In this document: in pieces, positions 36,067 through 44,514 of the stretch
Position numbering within the stretch: the stretch's first letter is position 1
How the letters are laid out: each line of letters opens with the position of its first letter
Assembly: GCF_902459685.1 (NCBI RefSeq)
Contig: NZ_CABPSF010000001.1
Coordinates: 434,001 to 498,000, forward strand
Origin: Pandoraea iniqua
GTDB lineage: Bacteria; Pseudomonadota; Gammaproteobacteria; Burkholderiales; Burkholderiaceae
DNA: 64,000 bases
Direction of reading: 5' to 3'
Translations under genes and position numbers: made by a program
Notes under the pieces: generated by a model
What the model was told of the DNA's origin: nothing
The model's database searches: none
Seen by the model: only the letters and a program-made list of their open reading frames with translations

Positions 36067-37359
36067 ATGACCGATGCCGTTGCCGGGCGCACCGCGCCAC
36101 CGTCCGATCCCGACCATAGCAGCGAGCCTGCTGCCCGCCGCGCCCGCCAACTGGGGCGCCGCTATGCCGCCGTGCTGGCGGCGTGTCAGGCGCTCTATAC
36201 GGCCGCGCTGTCCGTCGATCTCACCCTCACCGGGCTGGTCGGCTACGTGCTGGCGTCCGACAAGGGCTACGCCACCCTGCCGTTCTCGCTGATTACGGTG
36301 GCCTCGGCCATCACGACGATCTTCGCGTCGATGCTGATCCAACGCATCGGGCAGCGCTTCGGTTTCGCGTTGGGGGCCGCCTTCGGGACGGTGGGCGGTC
36401 TGGTGTCGGTGATGGCGATCTACCAACAGCACTTCGCCATGTTCTGCGCGGGGACCGCTTGTGTGGGTGTGTTTCAGGCGTTCGCCCGCTACTACCGGCT
36501 CGCCGCAGCCGATGTCGTGCCTGTCGAAGACAAGCCGCGCGCCATTTCGATCGTACTGACCGGTGGCGTGATCGCTGCCGTGATCGGCCCGGCGCTCGCG
36601 GCGGGCAGCAAGGACTGGCTGGCGCCCGTGACCTTCGCGGGATCGTACCTCGTCGTCACGTTGCTGTCGGGCATCTCGTTGTTGCTGCTACTGGGCTTTT
36701 TGCGCGACCTGCCCGTCCATGTAGCGACAGGCACCGCAGGGGATGCCGCGGCCTTGCCCGCGCGCGGACTCGGCGAGATCATGCGTCAGCCGATCTACAT
36801 GGCGGCGCTTGCCAACAACCTGATCGGCTTCATGGTGATGATGTTCGTGATGACGGCTACGCCAATTGCGGCGGTTGCGTGTGGTCACAGCATCGACGAT
36901 GGGGCACACATCATCGAATGGCATTTGGTGGGGATGTACGCGCCGTCGTTCTTCTCCGGGCATCTGGTCAAGCGCTGGGGCGTGGTGCCGGTGTTGTTCA
37001 TCGGTATTGGCATGAGCGCGTTGTGCGGCGTGCTGGCGCTGATGTCGACGAGCCTGCCGTACTTCTACGCGGCGCTGGCGTTCCTCGGTGTGGGCTGGAA
37101 CTTCATGTTCGTGGGCGGCACGACGTTGCTGACGTTGTCCTACCGCCCGGCCGAGCGGGCCCGTGCGCAGGCGGCCAATGAATTCATCACGTTTGCGGGC
37201 ACCGCGCTCTCGAGCCTGTTTGCCGGACAACTGCTGGCGCGCTTCGGTTGGGCGACGATCAATCAGGCGACGTTTCCGTTGCTCGCCATCGCAGCGCTTG
37301 CGACGCTCTGGTATGCCGTCGATGCGCGACGTCGTACGGCCCACGCGCTGACTCGCTAA
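36067..37359 (+). CDS. Major facilitator superfamily transporter
   Basis: Membrane transporter of 430 residues, about twelve hydrophobic segments, with a charged 35-residue N-terminal tail. Seen: ALSVDLTLTGLVGYVLA in helix 1, an RIGQRFGF loop in the place of the MFS motif A, FQAFARYYRLAAADVVP after helix 4, and FLGVGWNFMFVGGTTLL in the second half. Substrate cannot be assigned. It is followed after 22 nt by a GlxA-type regulator in the same direction, so the two may form an operon. The ATG at 36067 is chosen because upstream codons are in the repeat region. Confidence 0.8.
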   Translation: MTDAVAGRTAPPSDPDHSSEPAARRARQLGRRYAAVLAACQALYTAALSVDLTLTGLVGYVLASDKGYATLPFSLITVASAITTIFASMLIQRIGQRFGFALGAAFGTVGGLVSVMAIYQQHFAMFCAGTACVGVFQAFARYYRLAAADVVPVEDKPRAISIVLTGGVIAAVIGPALAAGSKDWLAPVTFAGSYLVVTLLSGISLLLLLGFLRDLPVHVATGTAGDAAALPARGLGEIMRQPIYMAALANNLIGFMVMMFVMTATPIAAVACGHSIDDGAHIIEWHLVGMYAPSFFSGHLVKRWGVVPVLFIGIGMSALCGVLALMSTSLPYFYAALAFLGVGWNFMFVGGTTLLTLSYRPAERARAQAANEFITFAGTALSSLFAGQLLARFGWATINQATFPLLAIAALATLWYAVDARRRTAHALTR

Positions 37360-37381
37360 TCCTCAGTGACCGCCTAGCGCC

Positions 37382-38368
37382 ATGACCGAACCTCGCCTCG
37401 TCGCCTTCCTCATCGTGCCGCCGTTTGTGCTGCTGGATCTTGCCGGGCCGCTGGATGCGTTTCACGCGGTGATCCGTAACGTGACGGAGCTTGGGCAACC
37501 GGCGCCGTATCGCACGGTGGTGGTGTCGGCGCACGGCGGACCGGTGGAGACGGGCTCGGGTATCACGCTGCACACCGAGCCGATGCACTCGTTGGCTTCG
37601 ATGGATGTGGACACGTTGATTGCGGTGGGTGGCGCAGTGATGCACCGGCCTGCGGTGCCGGATGTGGTGGGTGACTGGCTGCGCGATTACGCACCGCGCG
37701 TTCGTCGGGTGTGTTCCGTCTGCGTAGGGGCCTTCATTCTTGGCGCTGCCGGGTTGCTCGACGGACGCCGCGCCACCACGCACTGGCTCGACACGGCCAT
37801 GTTGCAGACGTGCTATCCCAAGGCGCGCGTCGAATCCGACCCGATCTATGTGCGCGAAGACCCCGTATGGACGTCGGCAGGCATTACCGCCGGGATCGAT
37901 CTCGGGCTGGCGCTGGTGGAAGACGATCTCGGTGTAGATGTCGCCTTGCAGGCGGCGCGCCGACTCGTGGTGTTTCTCAAGCGCGCAGGCGGGCAGTCGC
38001 AGTTCAGCCCGCCGTTGCAGGAGCAGTTCGCCGCAGGCGCACCGTTCGGTGAGCTGCACGGCTGGATGGCCGATCGGTTGGACGGTGACTTGTCGGTGAT
38101 GCGTCTTGCTGAGCAGGCGAACATGAGCCCGCGTACGTTTGCGCGAAGCTATCTCGCCAAGACCGGTACCACGCCGGCGAAAGCCGTGGAGCGCATGCGT
38201 CTCGAAGCAGCGCGATTTGCGTTGCTCGACTCCGAAGCACCGCTCAAACGTATTGCGTCGCGCGTGGGCTTCGGCGACGAGCAAAACCTGCGGCGCGCGT
38301 TCGTGCGTCAGTACGGGGTTACGCCGGCTGCGTACCGTGAGCGGTTTGGCGTCGAAACCTCGCTCTGA
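37382..38368 (+). CDS. GlxA-family AraC-type regulator (DJ-1/PfpI + HTH)
   Basis: Transcription regulator of 328 residues. The N-terminal 190 residues are a DJ-1/PfpI-like domain (VAFLIVPPFVLLDLAGPLDAF; RVCSVCVGAFILGAAGLLDGRRATTHW, with a cysteine at the nucleophile elbow). The C-terminal AraC DNA-binding domain has two helix-turn-helix units (LSVMRLAEQANMSPRTFARSYLAKTGTTPAKAVERMRLEAA; LKRIASRVGFGDEQNLRRAFVRQYGVTPAAYRERF). Members often sense amines or amino-acid derivatives. It lies between the MFS gene and the RiPP locus and could regulate either; its orientation favours the MFS gene. Confidence 0.87.
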   Translation: MTEPRLVAFLIVPPFVLLDLAGPLDAFHAVIRNVTELGQPAPYRTVVVSAHGGPVETGSGITLHTEPMHSLASMDVDTLIAVGGAVMHRPAVPDVVGDWLRDYAPRVRRVCSVCVGAFILGAAGLLDGRRATTHWLDTAMLQTCYPKARVESDPIYVREDPVWTSAGITAGIDLGLALVEDDLGVDVALQAARRLVVFLKRAGGQSQFSPPLQEQFAAGAPFGELHGWMADRLDGDLSVMRLAEQANMSPRTFARSYLAKTGTTPAKAVERMRLEAARFALLDSEAPLKRIASRVGFGDEQNLRRAFVRQYGVTPAAYRERFGVETSL

Positions 38369-38611
38369 GCCCGACACCACGCACCCGCCACACCCCCTTC
38401 GTTTTCCGCGCGTCGCGTACCGTGTTACCTGACGCGCGTCATCGCACAACAATTTTCGGAATTCTCCGATATCAAGTGCTGCGTCATCCAGTCAACATGT
38501 CTGCCTGACTGACGCCCCCTGCTGTCTCTCCAGTCTCCCTCGCATGACGTCTCGTTGGCGGCCCGCAGCCAACGGGACGATTCTTCTCGCGGGCTATCAG
38601 GAGATGTCTCC

Positions 38612-38770
38612 ATGTCGAAGCAAGCACTCATCGCGCAACTGACCGAAAAACAGAACGCTGCCAAGGACGACGGTTCGATAAAGGAAATTCCGCAAAACGA
38701 ACTCGAGCAAATCTCGGGGGCCGGTCGCGGCAATGCGTTTGTGAACGCTACGTGGAGCCGTGCGATGTAA
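38612..38770 (+). CDS. RiPP precursor peptide, radical-SAM-modified, XYE-like
   Basis: 52-residue peptide starting at ATG 38612, seven nt after AGGAGA. Residues 1-28 are a polar leader (MSKQALIAQLTEKQ...). Residues 30-37 read ELEQISGA, a double-glycine-type cleavage motif as used by C39 peptidases. The remaining core is GRGNAFVNATWSRAM (38-52). It contains two aromatic-x-polar triplets, F43-V-N45 and W48-S-R50, the kind of three-residue motif that rSAM cyclophane-forming enzymes cross-link. The next genes encode exactly the needed maturase, peptidase-exporter and adaptors. The cross-links and cleavage are inferred. An upstream in-frame ATG at 38555 lacks a ribosome site. Confidence 0.8.
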   Translation: MSKQALIAQLTEKQNAAKDDGSIKEIPQNELEQISGAGRGNAFVNATWSRAM

Positions 38771-38793
38771 CGCACGGTCGAGCAGCGATTCTG

Positions 38794-38827
38794 GCGGGCG
38801 CCGGTCGTGATTGAGACCGGCGCCCGC
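38794..38827 (+). terminator. Strong stem-loop between precursor and maturase genes
   Basis: GCGGGCGCCGGTC (38794-38806) and GACCGGCGCCCGC (38815-38827) form a perfect 13-bp stem with an 8-nt loop, followed by TTGCAGCGGGAGG, the maturase ribosome site region. No T-run. It probably works as an attenuator or RNA-stabilising processing hairpin that keeps precursor mRNA in excess over maturase mRNA. Confidence 0.65.
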
Positions 38828-38849
38828 TTGCAGCGGGAGGAGGCAAGCC

Positions 38850-40022
38850 GTGAAACAGTATGTCGAAGTGATTCTCAAGATGTCCGAGCGGTGCAACATC
38901 AACTGCACGTACTGCTATTTCTTCAACAAGGAAAACAAGGATTACGAAGACAACCCGCCTTATCTGTCGGCCAAGACCGCGAGGGATTTCGTCAGATTCC
39001 TCACGTCGTCAGCGCCGCATCTCAAAGACACCACCTTCCAGATCGATCTCCACGGCGGCGAGCCGTTGATGCTGAAGCCCGAGCGTTTCGAGGAGATCGT
39101 GACCATTCTGCGCGATGGACTTGCCGATGCTGAGGCCGTGCAATTCACCGTGCAGACCAACGCGCTGTTGGTCGACGAGACATGGCTGGACCTGTTCTCG
39201 CGTCTGAATATCTATGTGGGCGTGAGCATCGACGGGCCGAAGATTTATCACGACGAGAATCGTGTCGACAAGAACGGCGAGGGCACCTTCGACAGAACGG
39301 TGGAAAAGATTGCACTGATTCGACAAGCCGCGGAGGCGAAGCGAATTCCCGGGCTGGGGGCGATCTGCGTCATGAATCCGAAATTCGATGCGCAGCAGGT
39401 CTACGACACGCTGACCCGCTCGCTCGGCATCACACAGTTGCAGTTTCTGTTTCCGGATGAAACGCACGACTCGGTCGATCCCGCGAATGTGGCAGCGCTG
39501 ACGCAGTTCAGTAAGTCGCTGTTTCAGTGCTGGATGGATGACGAGCGAGGCACCGTGCGCATTCGGTCCTTCGATCGTGTGCTTGACGCGATTCTGGCCG
39601 ATGGCCCGCGCAAGGCGGCGATTCATGACGAGCTCACGCACAGCACGGTGTTCACGCTATCGAGCGCCGGTGACCTTGGGCACGACGACACGCTGCGCAA
39701 TGTGATCCCGGAGATTTTCTACGCCGGCATGAACGTCGCCGATGTCACGTTTACCGAATTTCTCGCGTGGCACGGCACGATCAGCGCATTGCTGGTGCGG
39801 CACTCGGTGGCCAGCGTATGCCGTGTCTGTGTCTGGCGAGACATCTGCGAGATCGCCACCCGCACGGATACGGCGCTCCATCGCTGCAAGTCCGGCGTGG
39901 CAGACCAACACACCGTGTATTGCGATTGCCTCAAGGCGACCTACGAAAAAGGCGCCGAGTATCTCGCGTTACGAGGGGTACCCATTCGGGACATTTCGAG
40001 AAATCTTGTGGAGACGCATTAA
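38850..40022 (+). CDS. Radical SAM/SPASM peptide maturase
   Basis: 390-residue radical SAM enzyme, GTG start at 38850 after GGGAGGAGG. The [4Fe-4S]-SAM motif is C15-NIN-C19-TY-C22. LHGGEPLML is the GGEP-type SAM-binding segment, and VQTNALLVDE and GVSISDGP-like GVSIDGPKIYHDENR are conserved in SPASM peptide maturases. The C-terminal SPASM region has CRVCVWRDIC (Cx2Cx5C) followed by HRC and YCDC. The first auxiliary-cluster cysteines are not obvious: the matching region reads SSAGDLGHDDTLRN. Its place beside a precursor with FVN and WSR triplets suggests C-C cyclophane formation, an inference from the XYE/three-residue-cyclophane family. Confidence 0.88.
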   Translation: MKQYVEVILKMSERCNINCTYCYFFNKENKDYEDNPPYLSAKTARDFVRFLTSSAPHLKDTTFQIDLHGGEPLMLKPERFEEIVTILRDGLADAEAVQFTVQTNALLVDETWLDLFSRLNIYVGVSIDGPKIYHDENRVDKNGEGTFDRTVEKIALIRQAAEAKRIPGLGAICVMNPKFDAQQVYDTLTRSLGITQLQFLFPDETHDSVDPANVAALTQFSKSLFQCWMDDERGTVRIRSFDRVLDAILADGPRKAAIHDELTHSTVFTLSSAGDLGHDDTLRNVIPEIFYAGMNVADVTFTEFLAWHGTISALLVRHSVASVCRVCVWRDICEIATRTDTALHRCKSGVADQHTVYCDCLKATYEKGAEYLALRGVPIRDISRNLVETH

Positions 40023-41030
40023 ATGCAAGGCAAGTTGTTGGTCAGTTCATTTTTGCCGCGAATATTCCGGCACGGCGCGCTTGCGCTTTCATGTCTGTGG
40101 CCGTTTGCGCACGATGCGAACGCCGGCACATGCAGCGCGCCGTGGCCAAACGTCAAGCCGATGCTGGAATCGGCGATTCGATATAGCGACGACGTCAAGA
40201 AGTCGGACCCGTACATCACGCTCACGACGCGCGGCCAGCCCGTGAAGATGTTGCTGGATACCGGCTCCAACGTGCACGTGATCTGGGACAAACGATTGCT
40301 CGGGGGAGACCGGGGTGTGACGGCCGATGAATCTCCTGCCGCAGATGCAACTTCGGGGGAGGTTGAGGAGGATGAAACCCTTCACGCTATTGCGTCATCC
40401 ACGTTAGCCCAACGCACGGTTCTCGACTTGGTCGATGCGCAAGGCAGACGGGTAACACAATCGTTTTATGTGATCGATGAAACGCCGCTGATGGTGGACG
40501 GCTTTTCAGGGATCATCAGCCCGCAATATCTTGCACAAGAGAAAGTCTCGGTCATCGATTTCAAGCATGACTGCTTCTTCGTAAGCGAGCGGTTCGATCC
40601 CGTGGCCGGCGGCAAATTTGTCATGTCCGCCGGGCGTTCACTGCCGAACCCGCATCGGGTGATGGCGATCCCCCTAGGGGTGTTGGGTGCACGCGTGCCG
40701 GTCGTTGTGGATTCCGGGGCTTCCGGCACGACGCTGCTGGGGCGCGTGATCGAACACTCGCCCGCCGGTCTTCGACTCCCCATGAGCATTGACCTGCTAG
40801 GAAACGCCATCGCGAGCGATGAGCGCGCAAGGCTCGTAGATCTCACGATCAACGGCGAGACAGTGATGCGTCACCCGGTAACGCCGGCATTGGCGCTGCG
40901 CGACAAAGGCATCGTGAGTCTGGGGTCGATCGGCATGGACATTCTCAAAGATCGCATTCTGTTTCACGACGACGATCGCCATCGCTTTGTCTTTCTCGAA
41001 GGTGTTCCAGCGCGCGGCGTGACCGGCTGA
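40023..41030 (+). CDS. Exported pepsin-like aspartic protease of the RiPP locus
   Basis: 335-residue protein starting directly after the maturase stop. Residues 1-35 form a signal peptide (HGALALSCLWPFAHDANAG). Two catalytic-type motifs are visible: LLDTGSNVHVIW with D79-T-G and VVVDSGASGTTLLG with D230-S-G. Between them is VDGFSGIISPQYLA, resembling the DGIxGL region of pepsins. The length and spacing suggest a single-chain, two-lobed A1-like protease rather than a retroviral-type half-molecule. It would act in the periplasm. Probable roles: trimming the exported peptide or its leader, or immunity. That is an inference from position. Confidence 0.78.
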   Translation: MQGKLLVSSFLPRIFRHGALALSCLWPFAHDANAGTCSAPWPNVKPMLESAIRYSDDVKKSDPYITLTTRGQPVKMLLDTGSNVHVIWDKRLLGGDRGVTADESPAADATSGEVEEDETLHAIASSTLAQRTVLDLVDAQGRRVTQSFYVIDETPLMVDGFSGIISPQYLAQEKVSVIDFKHDCFFVSERFDPVAGGKFVMSAGRSLPNPHRVMAIPLGVLGARVPVVVDSGASGTTLLGRVIEHSPAGLRLPMSIDLLGNAIASDERARLVDLTINGETVMRHPVTPALALRDKGIVSLGSIGMDILKDRILFHDDDRHRFVFLEGVPARGVTG

Positions 41031-41079
41031 GTCACCTTTCGATAGTCGGACGACGACGTCCATATCCCCCGGGGAGTCC

Positions 41080-42333
41080 ATGTTTCGCGACGCAGCGCTG
41101 GCGGCCGACCGGCCGCAATGGCTTGGCGAAGTCCTGCTGATACCCCCAACGTCCCTGCGGGTGGCCGCCGTCGCTTCGACGGTCGTGGCGGCGGCGACCG
41201 TGATGTTGCTGGTCTGGGGGACGTACACACATCGCGCCACCGTCGTCGGCCGGTTGGTGCCTTCAGCGGGGTTTGCCAAGGTGTATGCACCGAGTGTCGG
41301 CGTTGTGATCAGGCGGCATGTCGCAGAAGGACAGCGCGTCAATGAAGGCGATGTGCTCTTTGTGCTCTCCGCCGAGCGTCGCAGTGCGGCGGGGGATGGG
41401 CTCGGCTCGCAGGTGGCCCAGCGAATCGAGGCGCGTGTGGCGTCGCTTCAGGAGGATCTGACCGATATGACACGCATGCACTCGATAGCGCTAGAGACGC
41501 AGCGACAAACGATTGCAGCACGCTCGGAGGAGCTGGCAAAGCTCGATGGCCTGATTCAGAGCCAACGTGAGCGAGTGGCGCTCGCCAGTGCCAACGCCCA
41601 TCGGTATGCGCGCTTGCTTGCCCGGTCGTACGTCTCTCGTGAGCAAAGTCAGGAAAAGCGCGCAACGTATCTCGAACAACGTGCCCAGTTTCAGTCGCTT
41701 CAACGCGAGCGGGTAGTCATGACCCGGATGTTGAGCGCCGATCGGCAGCGGCTTGATGCGCTGCCCCACGCACAGCGGGTCGAGCGCTCGCAGCGCACAC
41801 GCGAGCTTGCCCTACTGAAGCAGGAACTGGCCGAGAGCGAAGGCAAGCGAGCGTTCTCCGTGATTGCGCCCGCCAACGGTATCGCTACGGCAGTGATGGC
41901 GGAGGTTGGGCAAACGGTCACCGCCGCGATGCCGCTGATGTCGATCGTGCCGACGGACTCGCGGCTCGAAGCTCACCTTTACGTGACGAGCGACGCCGTC
42001 GGTTTTATGCAGGCGGGCGACCCGGTACGCCTTCGCTATCGTGCCTTCGCACATCAGAAGTTCGGTCAGTTTCCGGGCACGGTGACGTCGGTTTCATGGG
42101 CCGCGCTCCCGCATGCGGAGATCGCCGACATCGATCCCTATGAGGGCCGTAAGGGCACGCAGACACCGCTTTATCTCGTCAAAGTCCGTCTGGATGATCC
42201 GTCGACCCACGCCGGCACTCGACCGTTGGTGCTACGTGCCGGCATGCAACTCGATGCCGATGTCATGCGGGAGACGCGACGCCTTTATGAGTGGGCATTT
42301 CACCCGTTGCAAGGTCTGCGACAGCAATGGTGA
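41080..42333 (+). CDS. HlyD-family membrane fusion protein of the RiPP exporter
   Basis: Periplasmic adaptor (417 aa) of a type I secretion-like exporter. One N-terminal membrane helix (LRVAAVASTVVAAATVMLLVWGTY, residues 25-48) is followed by a biotinyl-lipoyl half-domain (VYAPSVGVVIRRHVAEGQRVNEGDVLFVL). Then comes a long alpha-helical hairpin (coiled coil, about residues 105-255) and SVIAPANGIATAVMAEVGQTVTAAMPLMSIVP as the returning lipoyl half and beta barrel. It couples the C39 ABC exporter downstream to the TolC-like channel. GGGGAG serves as ribosome site. Confidence 0.9.
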   Translation: MFRDAALAADRPQWLGEVLLIPPTSLRVAAVASTVVAAATVMLLVWGTYTHRATVVGRLVPSAGFAKVYAPSVGVVIRRHVAEGQRVNEGDVLFVLSAERRSAAGDGLGSQVAQRIEARVASLQEDLTDMTRMHSIALETQRQTIAARSEELAKLDGLIQSQRERVALASANAHRYARLLARSYVSREQSQEKRATYLEQRAQFQSLQRERVVMTRMLSADRQRLDALPHAQRVERSQRTRELALLKQELAESEGKRAFSVIAPANGIATAVMAEVGQTVTAAMPLMSIVPTDSRLEAHLYVTSDAVGFMQAGDPVRLRYRAFAHQKFGQFPGTVTSVSWAALPHAEIADIDPYEGRKGTQTPLYLVKVRLDDPSTHAGTRPLVLRAGMQLDADVMRETRRLYEWAFHPLQGLRQQW

Positions 42334-42348
42334 GGGGTGAGTTGTTCT

Positions 42349-44514
42349 ATGTTCGATAGGTTCCGGCTGAACGACGCCTTTGGCCGGCGCACGCCGTCCG
42401 TCCTCCAGACCGAGGCGGCCGAATGCGGCCTCGCGTGTCTGGCGATGATCGCTGGCTTTCATGGCCATCAAATCGATTTGCCGTCGCTGCGCGCGCGCTT
42501 TCCGATGTCGCAGATGGGCGTGACGCTAGCGAGTCTCGTCAGCATCGCCCGCTGTCTGCATCTTGCCAGCCGGCCGGTCAGTCTCGATCTCGATGCGCTC
42601 GGCAAGCTGAAACTCCCCTGCGTTCTCCATTGGAACTTCAACCACTTTGTCGTGCTGGTGCGCGTCGGTTCGCGCGACCTCACGATTCACGATCCCGCAC
42701 AGGGGCCGCGCAGGGTGAGCCTGACGGAGGCGTCGGGATCTTTCACCGGTGTAGCGCTTGAGCTATGGCCGCACGAAGCGTTTGTCGCTCGAAACGAAAC
42801 GCGGAATACGCGCATGACGGACCTGCTGGGTACCGTCACCGGTTTGATCCCGGCCATGGCACAGGTGTTTGTGCTGGCCTTGTCGTTGGAAATCTTCGTG
42901 TTGGTCTCGCCGTTCTATCTGCAATGGGTCATCGATCACGCGCTGGTCTCGGGTGACCGTGACCTATTGCTCACGCTGATGATCGGGTTCTCTTTGTTGC
43001 TGGTGTGTCAGCACGGCGTGGCTGCGCTTCGGTCTTGGGCACTCATGCGATTGGGGGCGACGTGGAATCTTCAGTGGCGCGCGAATCTGTTCTCTCATCT
43101 GGTGCGTCTCCCGGTGCAGTACTTCATCCGCCGCCATCTCGGGGACGTGCTTTCGCGATTCGGCGCGGTCGATGAAATTCAGCGCACGCTCACCATGTCA
43201 TTCATCGAGGGCGTGCTCGATGGCGCGATGGCGTTCCTGACGCTGGCGCTCATGTTTGTCTACAGTCCGCCGCTGGCCACTATTGCGCTTGGTTTTATGG
43301 TGTTCTACGCGGTGCTGCGACTCGGCCTGTTTCGTGCTTTACGCCGCGCAACCGAGGCGCATCTGGTCCATGCGTCGCGTCAACAGAGTCATTTTCTGGA
43401 GACGTTGCGAGGCATCAAGACCATCAAGCTTTTCTCGCGAGAGGACGATCGATGCTCGACGTGGCTGACGTTGCTCGTGCGCCAGATCAACGCCGATCTG
43501 CGGATTCAGCGGCTGACGATGATCCATAAACACGCCAACGGTTTCCTGATGGGGGCTGAGAACATTCTGATCGTCTGGCTGGGCGCCACGTTCGTGATTG
43601 ACGGTCGATTCACGGCAGGCGCACTGATCGCGTTGCTCGCGTACAAGTTGCAGTTTCAGACGCGGATGAGTTCGTTGATCGACAAACTGGCCGAGTACCG
43701 GATGCTGGGGTTGCAGGCCGCGCGACTGGCCGATATTGCGTTGAGCGCACCGGAGTCACCCGCCATCGACTTCTCGACGTCCACGCCGGAAACGTCTGCC
43801 GACGGCGATGTGGCGCTTGCGGTCACGCGACTCAGCTTTCGCTATAGCGAGTACGAGCGCCTCATTCTTGAGGACGTCACGTTCTTCATTCGGGCGGGCG
43901 AATCGGTGGCGATTGTCGGACCGTCGGGGTGTGGGAAGTCGACGCTGGCGCATTTGCTGCTCGGCATTCTTACGCCGACAGCCGGCGAGATCCTGCTCTC
44001 GGGTAAGCCAGTGGGTGCGTTGGGCGTGAGTCGTTTGCGACAGGCCGTAGGTACCGTCATGCAGGACGACACGCTGCTGGCCGGGTCGCTCGCCGACAAC
44101 GTGAGTTTCTTCGACACGCAGGCGGACGCCGCATGGATTCATGAGTGCGCGCGGCTTGCCTGTATCGACCAAGAGATCGAGGCCATGCCGATGGGTTACA
44201 ACACCCTCGTCGGCGATATGGGGACGGTGCTCTCTGGCGGGCAGAAGCAACGCATTTTGCTCGCTCGGGCCTTGTACAAGCGCCCCCGAATGTTGCTGCT
44301 CGACGAGGCGACGAGCCATCTTGATGCGGACAACGAGAAGCAAGTGAACGAGGCGGTTCGATCACTACGCATGACGCGGCTGATCATCGCGCATCGTGCG
44401 GAGACAATTGCCACGGCTGACCGGGTGATAGCCCTCCATGGCGGCCGAATCGTCGCTGACCAGCCGCAACCGAATCGTCCAGCCGATGCCACGGCCGTGG
44501 CGCCAACATCGTGA
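42349..44514 (+). CDS. C39 peptidase-containing ABC exporter (RiPP transport)
   Basis: 721-residue inner-membrane ABC exporter with an N-terminal peptidase domain. Catalytic residues are all present: QTEAAEC26GLAC, NH99FVVL and HD115PAQG. So it should cleave the precursor after its ISGA motif. A six-helix transmembrane domain follows (about 160-440). The ATPase has Walker [12 protein letters not shown] (near 525), signature LSGGQKQRILLARAL (near 627) and Walker B MLLLDEATSHLD. ATG 42349, with AGGGGTGA 8 nt upstream, is preferred over the GTG at 42337. The stop overlaps the TolC-like start (GTGA). Confidence 0.93.
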   Translation: MFDRFRLNDAFGRRTPSVLQTEAAECGLACLAMIAGFHGHQIDLPSLRARFPMSQMGVTLASLVSIARCLHLASRPVSLDLDALGKLKLPCVLHWNFNHFVVLVRVGSRDLTIHDPAQGPRRVSLTEASGSFTGVALELWPHEAFVARNETRNTRMTDLLGTVTGLIPAMAQVFVLALSLEIFVLVSPFYLQWVIDHALVSGDRDLLLTLMIGFSLLLVCQHGVAALRSWALMRLGATWNLQWRANLFSHLVRLPVQYFIRRHLGDVLSRFGAVDEIQRTLTMSFIEGVLDGAMAFLTLALMFVYSPPLATIALGFMVFYAVLRLGLFRALRRATEAHLVHASRQQSHFLETLRGIKTIKLFSREDDRCSTWLTLLVRQINADLRIQRLTMIHKHANGFLMGAENILIVWLGATFVIDGRFTAGALIALLAYKLQFQTRMSSLIDKLAEYRMLGLQAARLADIALSAPESPAIDFSTSTPETSADGDVALAVTRLSFRYSEYERLILEDVTFFIRAGESVAIVGPSGCGKSTLAHLLLGILTPTAGEILLSGKPVGALGVSRLRQAVGTVMQDDTLLAGSLADNVSFFDTQADAAWIHECARLACIDQEIEAMPMGYNTLVGDMGTVLSGGQKQRILLARALYKRPRMLLLDEATSHLDADNEKQVNEAVRSLRMTRLIIAHRAETIATADRVIALHGGRIVADQPQPNRPADATAVAPTS

